This document shows positions 20,523 to 30,849 of a stretch of DNA of 64,000 nucleotides, piece by piece. Position numbers and translations under genes: made by a program. The notes below the pieces were generated by a model. The model worked only from the letters and a program-made list of their open reading frames with translations. It did not search any database and had not been told where the DNA came from. Position 1 is the first letter of the stretch. Each line of letters begins with the position of its first letter. Source of the DNA: Chlorocebus sabaeus. Taxonomy: Eukaryota; Chordata; Mammalia; Primates; Cercopithecidae. Location: assembly GCF_047675955.1 (NCBI RefSeq), contig NW_027328114.1:558001-622000 (forward strand), written 5' to 3'.

Positions 20523-23500
20523 AGACCATCAAGGCTAGGAAGAAACTGCATCAACTAACGAGCAAAATAACCAGTTAATATCATAATGGTAGGAACAAGT
20601 TCACACATAACAAACTTAACCTTAAATGTAAATGGACTAAATGCTCCAATTAAAAGACACAGACTGGCAAACTGGATAAAGAGTCAAGAACCATCAGTCT
20701 GCTGTATTCAGGAGACCCATCTCACACGCAGAGACATACATAGGCTCAAAATAAAGGGATGGAGGAAGATTTACCAAGCAAATGGAGAACAAAAAAAAGC
20801 AGGGGTTGCAATACTAGTCTCTGATAAAACAGACTTTAAACCATCAAAGATCAAAAGAGACAAAGAAGGCCATTACATAATGGTAAAGGGATCAATTCAA
20901 CAGGAAGAGCTAACTATCCTAAATATATATGCACCCAATACAGGAGCACCCAGATTCATAAAGCAAGTCCCTAGAGCCTTACAAAGAGACTTAGACTCCC
21001 ATACAATAATAATGGGAGACTTCAACACTCCACTATCAACATTAGACAGAACAACAAGACAGAAAATTAACAAGGATATCCAGGAATTGAACTCATCTCT
21101 GCAGCAAGCAGACCTAATAGACATCTATAGAACTCTCCACCCCAAATCAACAGAATATACATTCTTCTCAGCACCACATCGCACTTATTCCAAAACTGAC
21201 CACATAGTTGGAAGTAAAGCACTCCCCAGTAAATGTACAAGAACAGAAATTGTAACAAACTGTCTCTCAGACCACACTGTAATCAAACTAGAACTCAGGA
21301 CTAAGGAACTCAATCAAAACCGCTCAACTACATGGAAACTGAACAACCTGCTCCTGAATGACTACTGGGTAAATGAAGAAATGAAGGTAGAAATAAAGAT
21401 GTTCTTTGAAACCAATGAGAACAAAGATACAACATACCAGAATCTCTGGGACACATTTAAAGCAGTGTGTAGAGGGAAATTTATAGCACTAAATGCCCAC
21501 AAGAGAAAGCAGGAAAGATCTAAAATTGACACTCTAACATCACAATTAAAAGAACTAGAGAAGCAAGAGCAAACTCATTCAGAAGCTAGCAGAAAGCAAG
21601 AAATAACTCAGAACAGAGCAGAACTGAAGGAGATAGAGACACAAAAATCCCTCCAAAAAATCAATGAATCCAGGAGTTGGTTTTTTGAAAAGATCAACAA
21701 AATTGACAGACCGCTAGCAAGACTAATAAAGAAGAAAAGGGAGAAGAATCAAATAGACGCAATAAAAAATGATGAAGGGGATATCACCACCGACCCCACA
21801 GAAATACAAACTACCATCAGAGAATACTATAAACACCTCTTTGCAAATAAACTAGAAAATCTAGAAGAAAAGGATAATTTCCTGGACACTTACACTCTTC
21901 CAAGACTAAACCAGGAAGAAGTTGAATCCCTGAATAGACCAATAGCAGGCTCTGAAATTGAGGCAATAATTAGTAGCCTACCAATCAAAAAAAGTCCAGG
22001 ACCAGATGGATTCACAGCTGAATTCTACCAGAGGTACAAGGAGGAGCTGGTACCATTCCTTCTGAAACTATTCCAATCAATAGAAAAAGAGGGAATCCTC
22101 CCTAACTCATTTTATGAGGCCAACATCATCCTGATACCAAAGCCTGGCAGAGACACAACAAAAAAAGAGAATTTTAGACCAATATCCCTGATGAACATCG
22201 ATGCAAAAATCCTCAATAAAATACTGGCAAACCGGATTCAACAGCACATCAAAAAGCTTATCCACCATGATCAAGTGGGCTTCATCCCTGGGATGCAAGG
22301 CTGGTTCAACATTCACAAATCAATAAACATAATCCAGCATATAAACAGAACCAAAGACAAGAACCACATCATTATCTCAATCGATGCAGAAAAGGCTTTT
22401 GACAAAATTCAACAGCCCTTCATGCTAAAAACGCTCAATAAATTCGGTATTGATGGAACGTACCTCAAAATCATAAGAGCTATTTATGACAAACCCACAG
22501 CCAATATCATACTGAATGGACAAAAACTGGAAAAATTCCCTTTGAAAACTGGCACAAGACAGGGATGCCCTCTCTCACCACTCCTATTCAACATAGTGTT
22601 GGAAGTCCTGGCTAGGGCAATCAGGCAAGAGAAAGAAATCAAGGGGATTCAGTTAGGAAAAGAAGAAGTCAAATTGTCCCTCTTTGCAGATGACATGATT
22701 GTATATTTAGAAAATCCCATTGTCTCAGCCCGAAATCTCCTTAAGCTGATAAGCAACTTCAGCAAAGTCTCAGGATACCAAATTAATGTGCAAAAATCCC
22801 AAGCATTCGTATACACCAGTAACAGACAAACAGAGAGCCAAATCATGAATGAACTTCCATTCACAATTGCTTCAAAGAGAATAAAACACCTAGGAATCCA
22901 ACTTACAAGGGATGTAAAGGACCTCTTCAAGGAGAACTACAATCCACTGCTCAATGAAATAAAAGAGGACACAAAAAAATGGAAAAACATACCATGCTCA
23001 TGGATAGGAAGAATCAATATTGTGAAAATGGCCATACTGCCCAAGGTTATTTATAGATTCAATGCCATCCCCATCAAGCTACCAATGAGTTTCTTCACAG
23101 AATTGGAAAAAACTGCTTTAAAGTTCATATGGAACCAAAAAAGAGCCCGCATTTCCAAGACAATCCTATGTCAAAAGAACAAAGCTGGAGGCATCACGCT
23201 ACCTGACTTCAAACTATACTACAAGGCTACAGTCACCAAAACAGCATGGTACTAGTACCAAAACAGAGATATAGACCAATGGAACAGAACAGAGTCATCA
23301 GAAATAATACCACACATCTAGAGCCATCTGATCTTTGACAAACCTGAGAGAAACAAGAAATGGGGAAAGGATTCCCTATTTAATAAATGGTGCTGGGTAA
23401 ATTGGCTAGCCATAAGCAGAAAGCTGAAACTGGATCCTTTCCTTACTCCTTATACGAAAATTAATTCAGGATGGATTAGAGACTTAAACGTTAGACCTAA

Positions 23501-23654
23501 TACCATAAAAACCCTAGAGGAAAACCTAGGTAGTACCATTCAGGACATAGGCATGGGCAAAGACTTCATGTCTAAAACACCAAAAGCAATGGCAGCAAAA
23601 GCCAAAATTGACAAATGGGATATCATTAAACTAAAGAGCTTCTGCACAGCAAAA

Positions 23655-23670
23655 GAAACTACCATCAGAG
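23655..23670 (+). repeat. Alu target-site duplication, left copy
   Basis: gaaactaccatcagag before the Alu is repeated at 23971-23986 after its poly-A. The preceding aaaa may extend it to 20 bp, but this cannot be separated from the tail. Confidence 0.93.
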
Positions 23671-23970
23671 GCCGGACGCGGTGGCTCAAGCCTGTAATCC
23701 CAGCACTTAGGGAGGCCGAGACAGGCGGATCACGAGGTCAGGAGATCAAGACCATCCTGGCTAACACGGTGAAACCCCATCTCTACTAAAAATACAAAAA
23801 ACTAGCCGGGTGCGGTGGCGGGCACCTGTAGTCCCAGCTACTCTGGAGGCTGAGGCAGGAGAATGGCGTGAACCTGGGAGGCGGAGCTTGCAGTGAGCTG
23901 AGATCCGGCCACTGCACTCCAGCCCGGGCTACAGAGCAAGACTCCGTCTCAAAAAAAAAAAAAAAAAAAA
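23671..23970 (+). mobile_element. AluY (Old World monkey AluYR-like)
   Basis: A complete dimeric Alu: left arm with the A and B box regions of the 7SL-derived Pol III promoter, a middle A-rich linker, right arm, and a 20-base poly-A. A 16 bp target-site duplication flanks it, and it lies inside the ORF2 of an L1. It carries the AluY-type 'aggagatcaagaccatcctg' stretch. Variants I associate from memory with the cercopithecid AluYR group are 'ggctcaagcctgtaat' in the left arm, 'aaaaaactagcc' in the linker, and 'gagatccggccactg' where human AluY has gatcgcgcc. This is the best taxonomic marker in the window. It was retrotransposed in trans by L1 protein. Confidence 0.93.
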
Positions 23971-23986
23971 GAAACTACCATCAGAG
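23971..23986 (+). repeat. Alu target-site duplication, right copy
   Basis: This is the second copy of gaaactaccatcagag, after which the L1 ORF2 sequence resumes. Confidence 0.93.
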
Positions 23987-24710
23987 TGAACAGGCAACCT
24001 ACAGAATGGGAGAAAATTTTTGCAATCTACTCATCTGACAAAGGCTAATATCCAGAACCTACAAAGACCTCAAACAAATTTACAAGAAAAAAACAAACAA
24101 CCCCATCAAAAAGTGGGCAAAGGATATGAACAGGCATTTCTCAAAAGAAGACATTCATACAGCCAACAGACACATGAAAAAATGCTCATCATCACTGGCC
24201 ATCAGAGAAATGCAAATCAAAACCACAATGAGATACCATCTCACACCAGTTAGAATGGGAAACAACAGGTGCTGGAGAGGATGTGGAGAAATAGGAACAC
24301 TTTTACACTGTTGGTGGGATTGTAAACTAGTTCAATCATTATGGAAAACAGTATGGCGATTCCTCAAGGATCTAGAACTAGACGTATCATATGACCCAGC
24401 CATCCCATTACGGGGTATATACCCAAAGGATTATAAATCATGCTGCTATAAAGACACATGCACACGTATGTTTATTGCGGCACTATTCACAATAGCAAAG
24501 ACTTGGAATCAACCCAAATGTCCATCAGTGACAGATTGGATTAAGAAAATGTGGCACATAAACACCATGGCATACTATGCAGCCATAAAAAAGGATGAGT
24601 TTGTGTCCTTTGTAGGGACATGGATGCAGCTGGAAACCATCATTCTTAGCAAACTATCACAAGAACAGAAAACCAAACACCGCATGTTCTCACTCATAGG
24701 TGGGAACTGA

Positions 24711-24949
24711 ACAATGAGATCACTTGGACTCGGGAAGGGGAACATCACACACCGGGGCCTATCATGGGGAGGGGGAAGGGGGGAGGGATTGCATTGGGAG
24801 TTATACCTGATGTAAATACGAGTTGATGGGTGCTGACGAGTTGATGGGTGCAGCACAGCAACAGGGCACAAGTATACATATGTAACAAACCTGCACGTTA
24901 TGCACATGTACCCTAGAACTTAAAATATAAAAAAAAAAAAAAAAAAAAA
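24711..24949 (+). other. L1 3' UTR and poly-A, copy 1
   Basis: The 3' UTR follows the ORF2 stop with the G-rich polypurine run at 24766-24787 and ends in a 19-base A-tail. At 24818-24852 the unit 'acgagttgatgggtgc' is present twice in a row; the L1 at 1146 has it once, so this is a small private duplication in this copy. Confidence 0.88.
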
Positions 24950-24950
24950 G

Positions 24951-25065
24951 AAGCAACCAACCACATCCCTCCTTCCCACTAGAGGCTTCCAGGCTGAAAC
25001 AGGTTGATACAGGGAGAGGAGGAGAAGATACGCAACTAAGTCCCATTTTGAGATCTGTTTAATAA
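24951..25065. other. Unrecognised non-satellite sequence
   Basis: About 115 bases follow the L1 tail directly. They are neither alpha satellite nor L1. The stretch contains a purine-rich part ('gggagaggaggagaagata'). I do not recognise its origin. It marks the place where the right flank of the L1 stops being satellite. Confidence 0.5.
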
Positions 25066-25503
25066 TAATTCTAATTTCATGTTCTCACTTATTTGTGAGA
25101 TCTAAAAATCAAAACAATTGAACTCATGGAGATAGAGAGTAGAAGCATGGTTACCAGAGGCTGGGAAGGGTAGTGGGGGTTTGAGGCAAAGCTGGAGATG
25201 GTTAATGGGTACAAAAAAACAGAAAGAATAAATAAGATCTAGTATTTGATAGCACAACAAGGCGACTATAGTCAGGAATACTTTAACTGTGCATTTTAAA
25301 ATAACTAAAAGAGTCTAATTGGATTGCTTGTAACACAAAGGATAAATGCTTGAGAGAATGGATACCCCATTTTACATGATGTGATTATTATTCATTGCAT
25401 GCCTGAATCAGAACATCTCATGCACCCCATAAATACATACATATACTATATACCCACAAAATTGAAATAATTTTAAAAAATAAAAAATAAAAAATAAAAA
25501 ATA
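25066..25503 (+). mobile_element. Old L1 3' end (L1MA/L1PB-like)
   Basis: The order of phrases is that of the 3' UTR of older primate L1 families: 'catgttctcacttatttgtg', 'ggttaccagaggctgggaag', 'ggttaatgggtacaaaaa', 'tgatagcacaacaaggcgac', 'atgcaccccataaatacata', then an A-rich tail. It is much more diverged from a young L1 than the other L1s here. Only the 3' UTR is present. The subfamily name is from memory and may be off by a neighbouring group. Confidence 0.78.
25471..25503 (+). repeat. (TAAAAAA)n simple repeat, decayed L1 tail
   Basis: About four copies of a 7-base taaaaaa unit close the old L1 3' end. This is the usual fate of an L1 A-tail. Confidence 0.75.
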
Positions 25504-26220
25504 ATCTTCCACTTATTTTTTAGGAAAAGCACATAACTAAATTGTTACAAAAGGATTGACCAAACAATCCTTTGAACGGTTTGAGTCAGCAGTTGTGGCA
25601 GGAATGCGGTTGGGGGAAATGGGGAGAAGTGAGTGAAGATAAAAGGAATTGGGCAAGTGTTGATGTTGGTGAAATGAATGATGAGTACCTAGCGGTAATC
25701 CACTATTGTATGCATTTGGAATTTATCATAAAAATATTTTTGAAAGAACATATTCACTACTGAAAATTCAAACAAGGGGAATAAATTAAAGACCACTTAT
25801 CATCCTATAATTTCAAACATTAAAAAGATTTATTATTTTATGGGAAAATTATAGCATTATATAAATATGGTATATTAATTTTTAAATAGCATTATACCTG
25901 AGCATTTTGCTAAGTTATTGTAATGTATCAAATATATATTTTACTTATTTTTATAAAAGTGAGACATAAAGTAAGCCTAAAAGAGATATACTAGAATAAT
26001 AAGTACTAGAAATATAAAATAATTCTATATAAAATGATTAAATATAAATATGAAAAGAATTATAATTTAATGGCACCAGGAAAAATCATACTTGATTTAA
26101 AAAAACTTGTAAAGTAAAATAGAATTCAAAAAGCTTTAATTGTATTTGTATTTGACACTGTTATACTTAGTTTTTTAGCATGATATAATTATGAAAAATA
26201 TTGAAAGCAATGTTATTACC
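25504..26220. other. AT-rich unique-looking DNA, no gene seen
   Basis: About 720 bases of AT-rich sequence without satellite landmarks. A 63-codon open frame at 25572-25763 starts with TTG, has no recognisable motif and is not called. The stretch may be ancient repeat or ordinary intergenic DNA carried into the array. I see no promoter, splice-site pattern or RNA gene that I can support. Confidence 0.5.
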
Positions 26221-26368
26221 TGTGGAAGACATCCGAGTTCTGGAGACATTGGCGGCGAATCTGTATAGGTTTGCAGCACCCTCCATTCTTGCTTCCTCAG
26301 AAGGAATTCCACTAAGGGGCATAAGGCAGAAAGTGAGACAGAGGTAATTGTCAGAGCAGGAGTGAAGG

Positions 26369-26374
26369 TTTATT
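26369..26374 (-). terminator. LTR polyadenylation signal AATAAA
   Basis: The plus strand reads tttatt. On the minus strand this is AATAAA, placed downstream of the TATA box as expected for the LTR R region. Confidence 0.6.
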
Positions 26375-26479
26375 AAAAGGCTTTAAAACAGAAAGGAAAA
26401 GAAGGGAAGTACAACCTGGAAGAGGGCCAAGTGGGAGACTTGAGAAGCCAAGTGCACAGCTTGAATTCTTGATATGGGG

Positions 26480-26486
26480 TTTTATA
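26480..26486 (-). promoter_or_regulatory. LTR TATA box
   Basis: The plus strand reads ttttata, which is TATAAAA on the minus strand, within the 3' part of the presumed U3. Activity is unknown. Confidence 0.55.
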
Positions 26487-26740
26487 CATTGGCATACTTC
26501 CGGGATCTTGCTTTACTTCTCCTCACTCCTGAGATCTCATTGGGAAGTTGCTGATCAGTTTCAGGTGTTTTCTATTAGAAGCCTGCCTATCCTTGACACC
26601 AGGTATGACCAATTACTACTTTAGAGAAACAGTTAACAACCCCTTGACCATCACCTGAGGGTCTCCCAACACATTTGGTGTGTAGAAGTGGGAAGCCCTC
26701 TCCTGCCCTGCTCATACTTGACTAGCTTTCTACTGCAACA

Positions 26741-26850
26741 ATATTTGTTGAATATTCTTTATGAACTAAGTAATAAGAATTCTGATATTTCATGAGTGAT
26801 TGTTACACAAAATTATAAAAATAAAAAAGAAATTAAGCATGTAATATTTT
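26741..26850. other. AT-rich spacer between LTR and satellite
   Basis: About 110 bases of AT-rich sequence end in a T-run and A-run ('tttttttaaaaaagg') where the satellite resumes in mid-monomer. No gene is seen. The joint sits in the A-rich tail part of a monomer, so a few bases of homology could have helped the join. Confidence 0.55.
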
Positions 26851-27494
26851 TTTAAAAAAGGTGGAAAGAAGCTTTCTGAGAAACTGCTTTGTGTTCTGTT
26901 AATTCATCTCACAGAGTTACAGCTTTCCCCTCAAGAAGCCTTTCCCTAAGAGTGTTCTGGTGAAATTTGCAAAGTGACGTTTGGAAGCCCATAGAGGGCT
27001 ATGGAGAAAAAGGAAATATCCTAAGATAAAAACTGAAAAGAAGCTTTCTGAGAAACTGCTTCGTGCTCTGTTAATTCATCTCACAGGGTTACAGCTTTCA
27101 CCTCAAGAAGCCTTTGTCTAAGACTGTTCTTGTGGAATTTTCAAAGTGATATTTGTAAGCCCATAGAGGGATATCGTGGAAAAGGAAATATCCTAAGATA
27201 AAAACTGAAAAGAAGCCTTCTAAGAAACTGCATTGTGTTCTGTTAATTCATCTCACAGAGATACAGCTTTCTCCTCAAGAAGCTTTTCGTTAAGACTGTT
27301 CTTCTGGAATTTGCAAAGTGATATTTGGAAGCCCATAGAGGGCTACAGTGAAAAAGGAAATAACTTCCGTTAAAAACAGGAAAGAAGCTTTCTGAGAAAC
27401 TGCTTTGTGTTCTGTTAATTCATCTCACAGAGTTACAGCTTTCCCCTAAACAAGCCTTTTGCTAAGACTGTTCTTGTGGAATTTGCAAAGAGAT

Positions 27495-27838
27495 ATTTGG
27501 AAGCCCATAGAGGGCCATGGTGAACAAGGAAATATCTTCCGTTAAAAAGTGGAAAGAAGCTTTCTGAGAAACTGCTTCGTGTTCTGTTAATTCATCTCAC
27601 AGTGTTACAAATTTCTCCACAAGAAACCTTTAGCTAAGGCTGATCTTGTGGAACTTGAAAAGTGATATATGGAAGCCCATAGGGGGCTATGGTGAAAAAG
27701 GAAGTATCTTACGTTAAAATCTGGAAAGAAGATTTCTGAGAAACTAATTTGTGTTCTGTTAATTCATCTCAGAGACTTACAGCTTTCCCCTCATGAAGCC
27801 TTTCCCTAAGACTGTTCTTGTGGAATTTGCAAAGTGAT
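27495..27838 (+). repeat. Two-monomer tandem duplication, unit 1 (344 bp)
   Basis: It matches the next 344 bp almost exactly, including the private variants 'gagggccatggtgaacaagg', 'ctgcttcgtg' and 'ctttagctaaggctgatctt'. This is a recent duplication of two adjacent monomers. Confidence 0.88.
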
Positions 27839-28182
27839 ATTTGGAAGCCCATAGAGGGCCATGGTGAACAAGGAAATATCTTCCGTTAAAAAGTGGAAAG
27901 AAGCTTTCTGAGAAACTGCTTCGTGTTCTGTTAATTCATCTCACAGTGTTACAAATTTCTCCACAAGAAACCTTTAGCTAAGGCTGATCTTGTGGAACTT
28001 GAAAAGTGATATATGGAAGCCCATAGGGGGCTATGGTGAAAAAGGAAGTATCTTACGTTAAAATCTGGAAAGAAGATTTCTGAGAAACTAATTTGTGTTC
28101 TGTTAATTCATCTCAGAGACTTACAGCTTTCCCCTCATGAAGCCTTTCCCTAAGACTGTTCTTGTGGAATTGGCAAAGTGAT
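27839..28182 (+). repeat. Two-monomer tandem duplication, unit 2 (344 bp)
   Basis: This copy directly follows unit 1. The match ends near 28182, where 'ggaacccccagagggatacg' replaces the unit start. Confidence 0.88.
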
Positions 28183-30849
28183 ATTTGGAACCCCCAGAGG
28201 GATACGGTGAAAAAGGAGATATCCTAAGATAAAAACTGAAAAGAAGCTTTCTGAGAAACTGCCTTGTGTTCTGTCAATTTATCTCACAGAGTTACAGCTT
28301 TCCCCTCAAGAAGACTTTCGCAATGGCGGTTCTTGTGGAATTTGAAAAGTGACATTTGGAAGCCCATGGAGGGCTATGGTGAAAAAGGAAATATCTTCAG
28401 TTAAAAACTGGAAAGAAGCTTTCTGAGAAACTGCTTTGTGTTCTGATAGTTCATTTCGCAGAGTTACAGCTTTCCCCTCAAGAATCCGTTCACTAAGACT
28501 GTTCTTGGGAAATTTTGAAAGTAATATTTGGAAGGCCATAGAGGGCTTTGGTGAAAAAGGAAATAACTTTCCTTAAAAACTGGAAAGAATCTTTCTGAGA
28601 AACTGCTTTGTGTTCTGTTAATTCATCTCACAGAGTTACAGCTTTCCCCTCATGAAGCTTTTCGCTAAGACTTTTGTTGTGGGATTTGCAAAGTGATATT
28701 TGGAAATCCATAGAGGGCTATGGTGAAAAAGGAAATATCTTCCGTTAAAAACTGCAAAGAAATGTTCTGAGAGACTGCTTTGTTTGCCGTTAATTGATCA
28801 CACACTGTTACAGCATTCCCCTCAGGAAGCCTTTCGCAAAGACTGTTCTTGTAGAATTAGCAAAGTGATATTTTAAAGCAAGTAGAGGGCTATAGTGAAA
28901 AAGGAACTGTCTTCTGTTAAAAAACTGGAAAGAAGCTTTCTGAGAAACTGCTTTGTGTTCTGTTAATTCATCTCACAGAGTTATAGCTTGCACACCAAGA
29001 AGCCTTTCGGTAAGACTGTTCTTGTGGAATTTGCAAAGTGATATTTGGAAACCCCATAGAGGGTTATGGTGAAAAAGGAAATATCCTAAGATAGAAACTG
29101 AAAAGAAGCTTTCTGAGAAACTGCTTTGCGTTCTGTTAATTGATCTCAAAGAGTTACAGCTTTCCCCTCAAGAAGCCTTCCGCTAAGGCTGTTCTTGTGG
29201 AATTTGCAAAGTGATATTTGGAAGCCTATAGAGGGCTACGGTGAGAAAGGAAATACGTTTTGTTTAAAACTGGAAAGAAGATTTCTGAGAAACTGATTTG
29301 TGTTCTCTTAATTCATTTCACAGGGTTAGAGCTTAACCCTCAAGAAGTCATTCACTAAGACTGTTCCTGTGGAATTTGCAAGGTGATATTTCGAAGCCAC
29401 TATAGGGCTATTTTGAAAAAGGAAATATCTTCCGTTAAAAACTGGAAAGACCCTTTCTGAGAAACTGCTTGATGCTCTGATAATTCATCTCACAGAGTTT
29501 CAGCTTTCCCCTCAAGAAGCCGTTCTCTAAGACTGATCCTGTGTAATTTTCAAGTGATATATTGAAGCCCATAGAGGGCTATGGTGAAAAAGGAAATAAC
29601 CTAGGATAAAAACTGAAAAGAAGCTTTCTGAGAAACCTCTTTGTGTTCTGTTAATTCAACTCATATTGTTAAATCTTTCTCCTCAAGAAGCGTTTCGCTA
29701 AGACTGTTCTTGTGGAATTTGCAAAGTGATATTTAGAAGCCCATAGAGGGCTATGGTGAAACTGGAAATATCTTAACATAAAAATCGAAAAGAAGCTTTC
29801 TGAGAAACTGCTTTGTGAACTGTTAATTCATCTCCAGAGTTACAGTTTTCCCCTCAAGAAACCTTTCATGAAGACTGTTCTTGTGAAATTTGCAAAGTGA
29901 TATTTGGAAGTCCATAGAGGGCTATGGTGAAAAAGGAAACATCTTCAGTTAAAAACGGGAAAGAAGCTTTCTGAGAAACTGTTTTGTGTTCTGTTAATTC
30001 ATCTCACAGAGTTACAGCGTTCTCCTCAAAAAGCCTTTCACTAACGTTGTTTCTGTGGAATTTGGTAAGTGATATTTGGAAGCACGTAGAGGAATATGGT
30101 CCAAAAGGAAATATCTTCAGTTAACTACTTGAAAGAAGCTTTCTGAGTAACTGCTTTGTGTTCTATTAATTCATCTCACAGAGTTACAGCTTTTTCCTCA
30201 AGAAGCCTTTCGCTAAGACTATTCTTGTGGAATATGAAAAGTGATATTTAGAAGCCCATAGAGGGCTACGGTGAAAAAGGAATTATCCTAATATAAAACC
30301 TGAAATAATTTTCTGAGAAACTGCTTTGTGTTCTGTTAATTCAACTCAGAGAGTTACAGCTTTCCCCTCAAGAAGCATTTCGCTCAGACTATTCTTGTGG
30401 AATTTGCAAAGTGATATTTGGAAGCCCATAGTGGGCTATGGCGAAAAAGGAAATATCGTAAGATAAAAACTGAAAAGAAGCTTTCTGATAAACTGATTTG
30501 TGTTCTGTAAATTCATATCACAGAGTTACATCTTTCCCCTCAAGAAGCCTTTCGCTAAGGCTGTTCTTGTGGAATTTGCAAGTGATATTTGGAAGGCCTT
30601 AGAGGGCTATAGTGAAAAAGGAAATGTCTTCGGTTAAAAAGTGGAAAGAAGCTTTCCAAGAAACTGCTTTGTGTTCTGTTAATTCATGTCACAGAGTTAC
30701 AGCTTTCCCCACAAGAAGCCTTTCGCTAAGTCTGTGCTTGTGGAATTTGTAAAGTGATATTTGGAAGCCCCTAGAGGGCAATGGTGAAAAAGGAAATATC
30801 TTCAGCTAAAAACTGGAAAGGAGCTTTCTGAGCAAATGCTTTGTGTTCT

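Larger units (their letters stand above)
20586..24710 (+). pseudogene. L1 ORF2 (endonuclease-reverse transcriptase), broken near codon 890
   Basis: ORF2p nicks target DNA and reverse-transcribes L1 RNA at the nick. From the ATG at 20586 the frame is open for 889 codons. The endonuclease residues are present (N14, E43, the GDFN motif, and the SDH motif with H230), as is the RT motif FADD at residues 700-703, so both catalytic domains read through. The frame ends at a TAG at 23253-23255 that replaces a Trp codon, and a second TAG follows at 23319. Downstream lie the AluY at 23671, a one-base loss near 24043, and an 18-base in-frame loss near 24257 that removes six residues ahead of the Cys-rich segment. 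The natural stop is at 24708-24710 (full length would be about 1,275 codons). It cannot make the full protein. Confidence 0.93.
19488..24950 (+). mobile_element. L1 (L1PA-type), long copy 1, interrupted by AluY
   Basis: Nearly the whole transcribed unit is present: the last 20-25 bases of the 5' UTR, ORF1, the inter-ORF spacer, ORF2, the 3' UTR and a poly-A ending at 24949. It is therefore 5'-truncated just upstream of ORF1. Without the Alu it is about 5.1 kb. The left flank is alpha satellite but the right flank is not, and no target-site duplication could be matched between the two sides, which suggests a rearrangement at the 3' end. ORF1 and ORF2 are both broken. The same insertion occurs again at 59868. 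Confidence 0.93.
26221..26740 (-). mobile_element. Solo LTR of a class I-like endogenous retrovirus
   Basis: Read on the minus strand, this 520 bp segment starts with TG and ends with CA. It has a TATAAAA box about 255 bases from its start and an AATAAA signal about 106 bases further on, which is the U3-R-U5 order of an LTR. No internal retroviral sequence adjoins it on either side, so it is a solo LTR left by recombination. A clear 4-6 bp target duplication was not seen. The family is not certain; a HERV-E/LTR2-like element is possible from the wording of the 5' end. It is not protein-coding. Confidence 0.68.

Noticed and set aside
22107..22930. Minus-strand open frames across both L1 copies (for example 22107-22316, 22649-22930, 62459-62650)
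   Set aside because: They are antisense shadows of ORF2 and repeat in both L1 copies. Nothing suggests they are genes. The known L1 antisense ORF0 lies in the 5' UTR, which is missing here.
24951..25065. Possible SVA or exon fragment after the L1 tail
   Set aside because: No hexamer repeat, Alu-like part or splice signals are present. It was left as unrecognised.
25572..25763. 63-codon open frame in the AT-rich island
   Set aside because: It starts with TTG, has no recognisable domain or coding bias, and has no supporting context.
26221..26740. Possible full endogenous provirus
   Set aside because: Only one LTR-like segment is present, with satellite or AT-rich DNA on both sides. No gag, pol or env sequence adjoins it.
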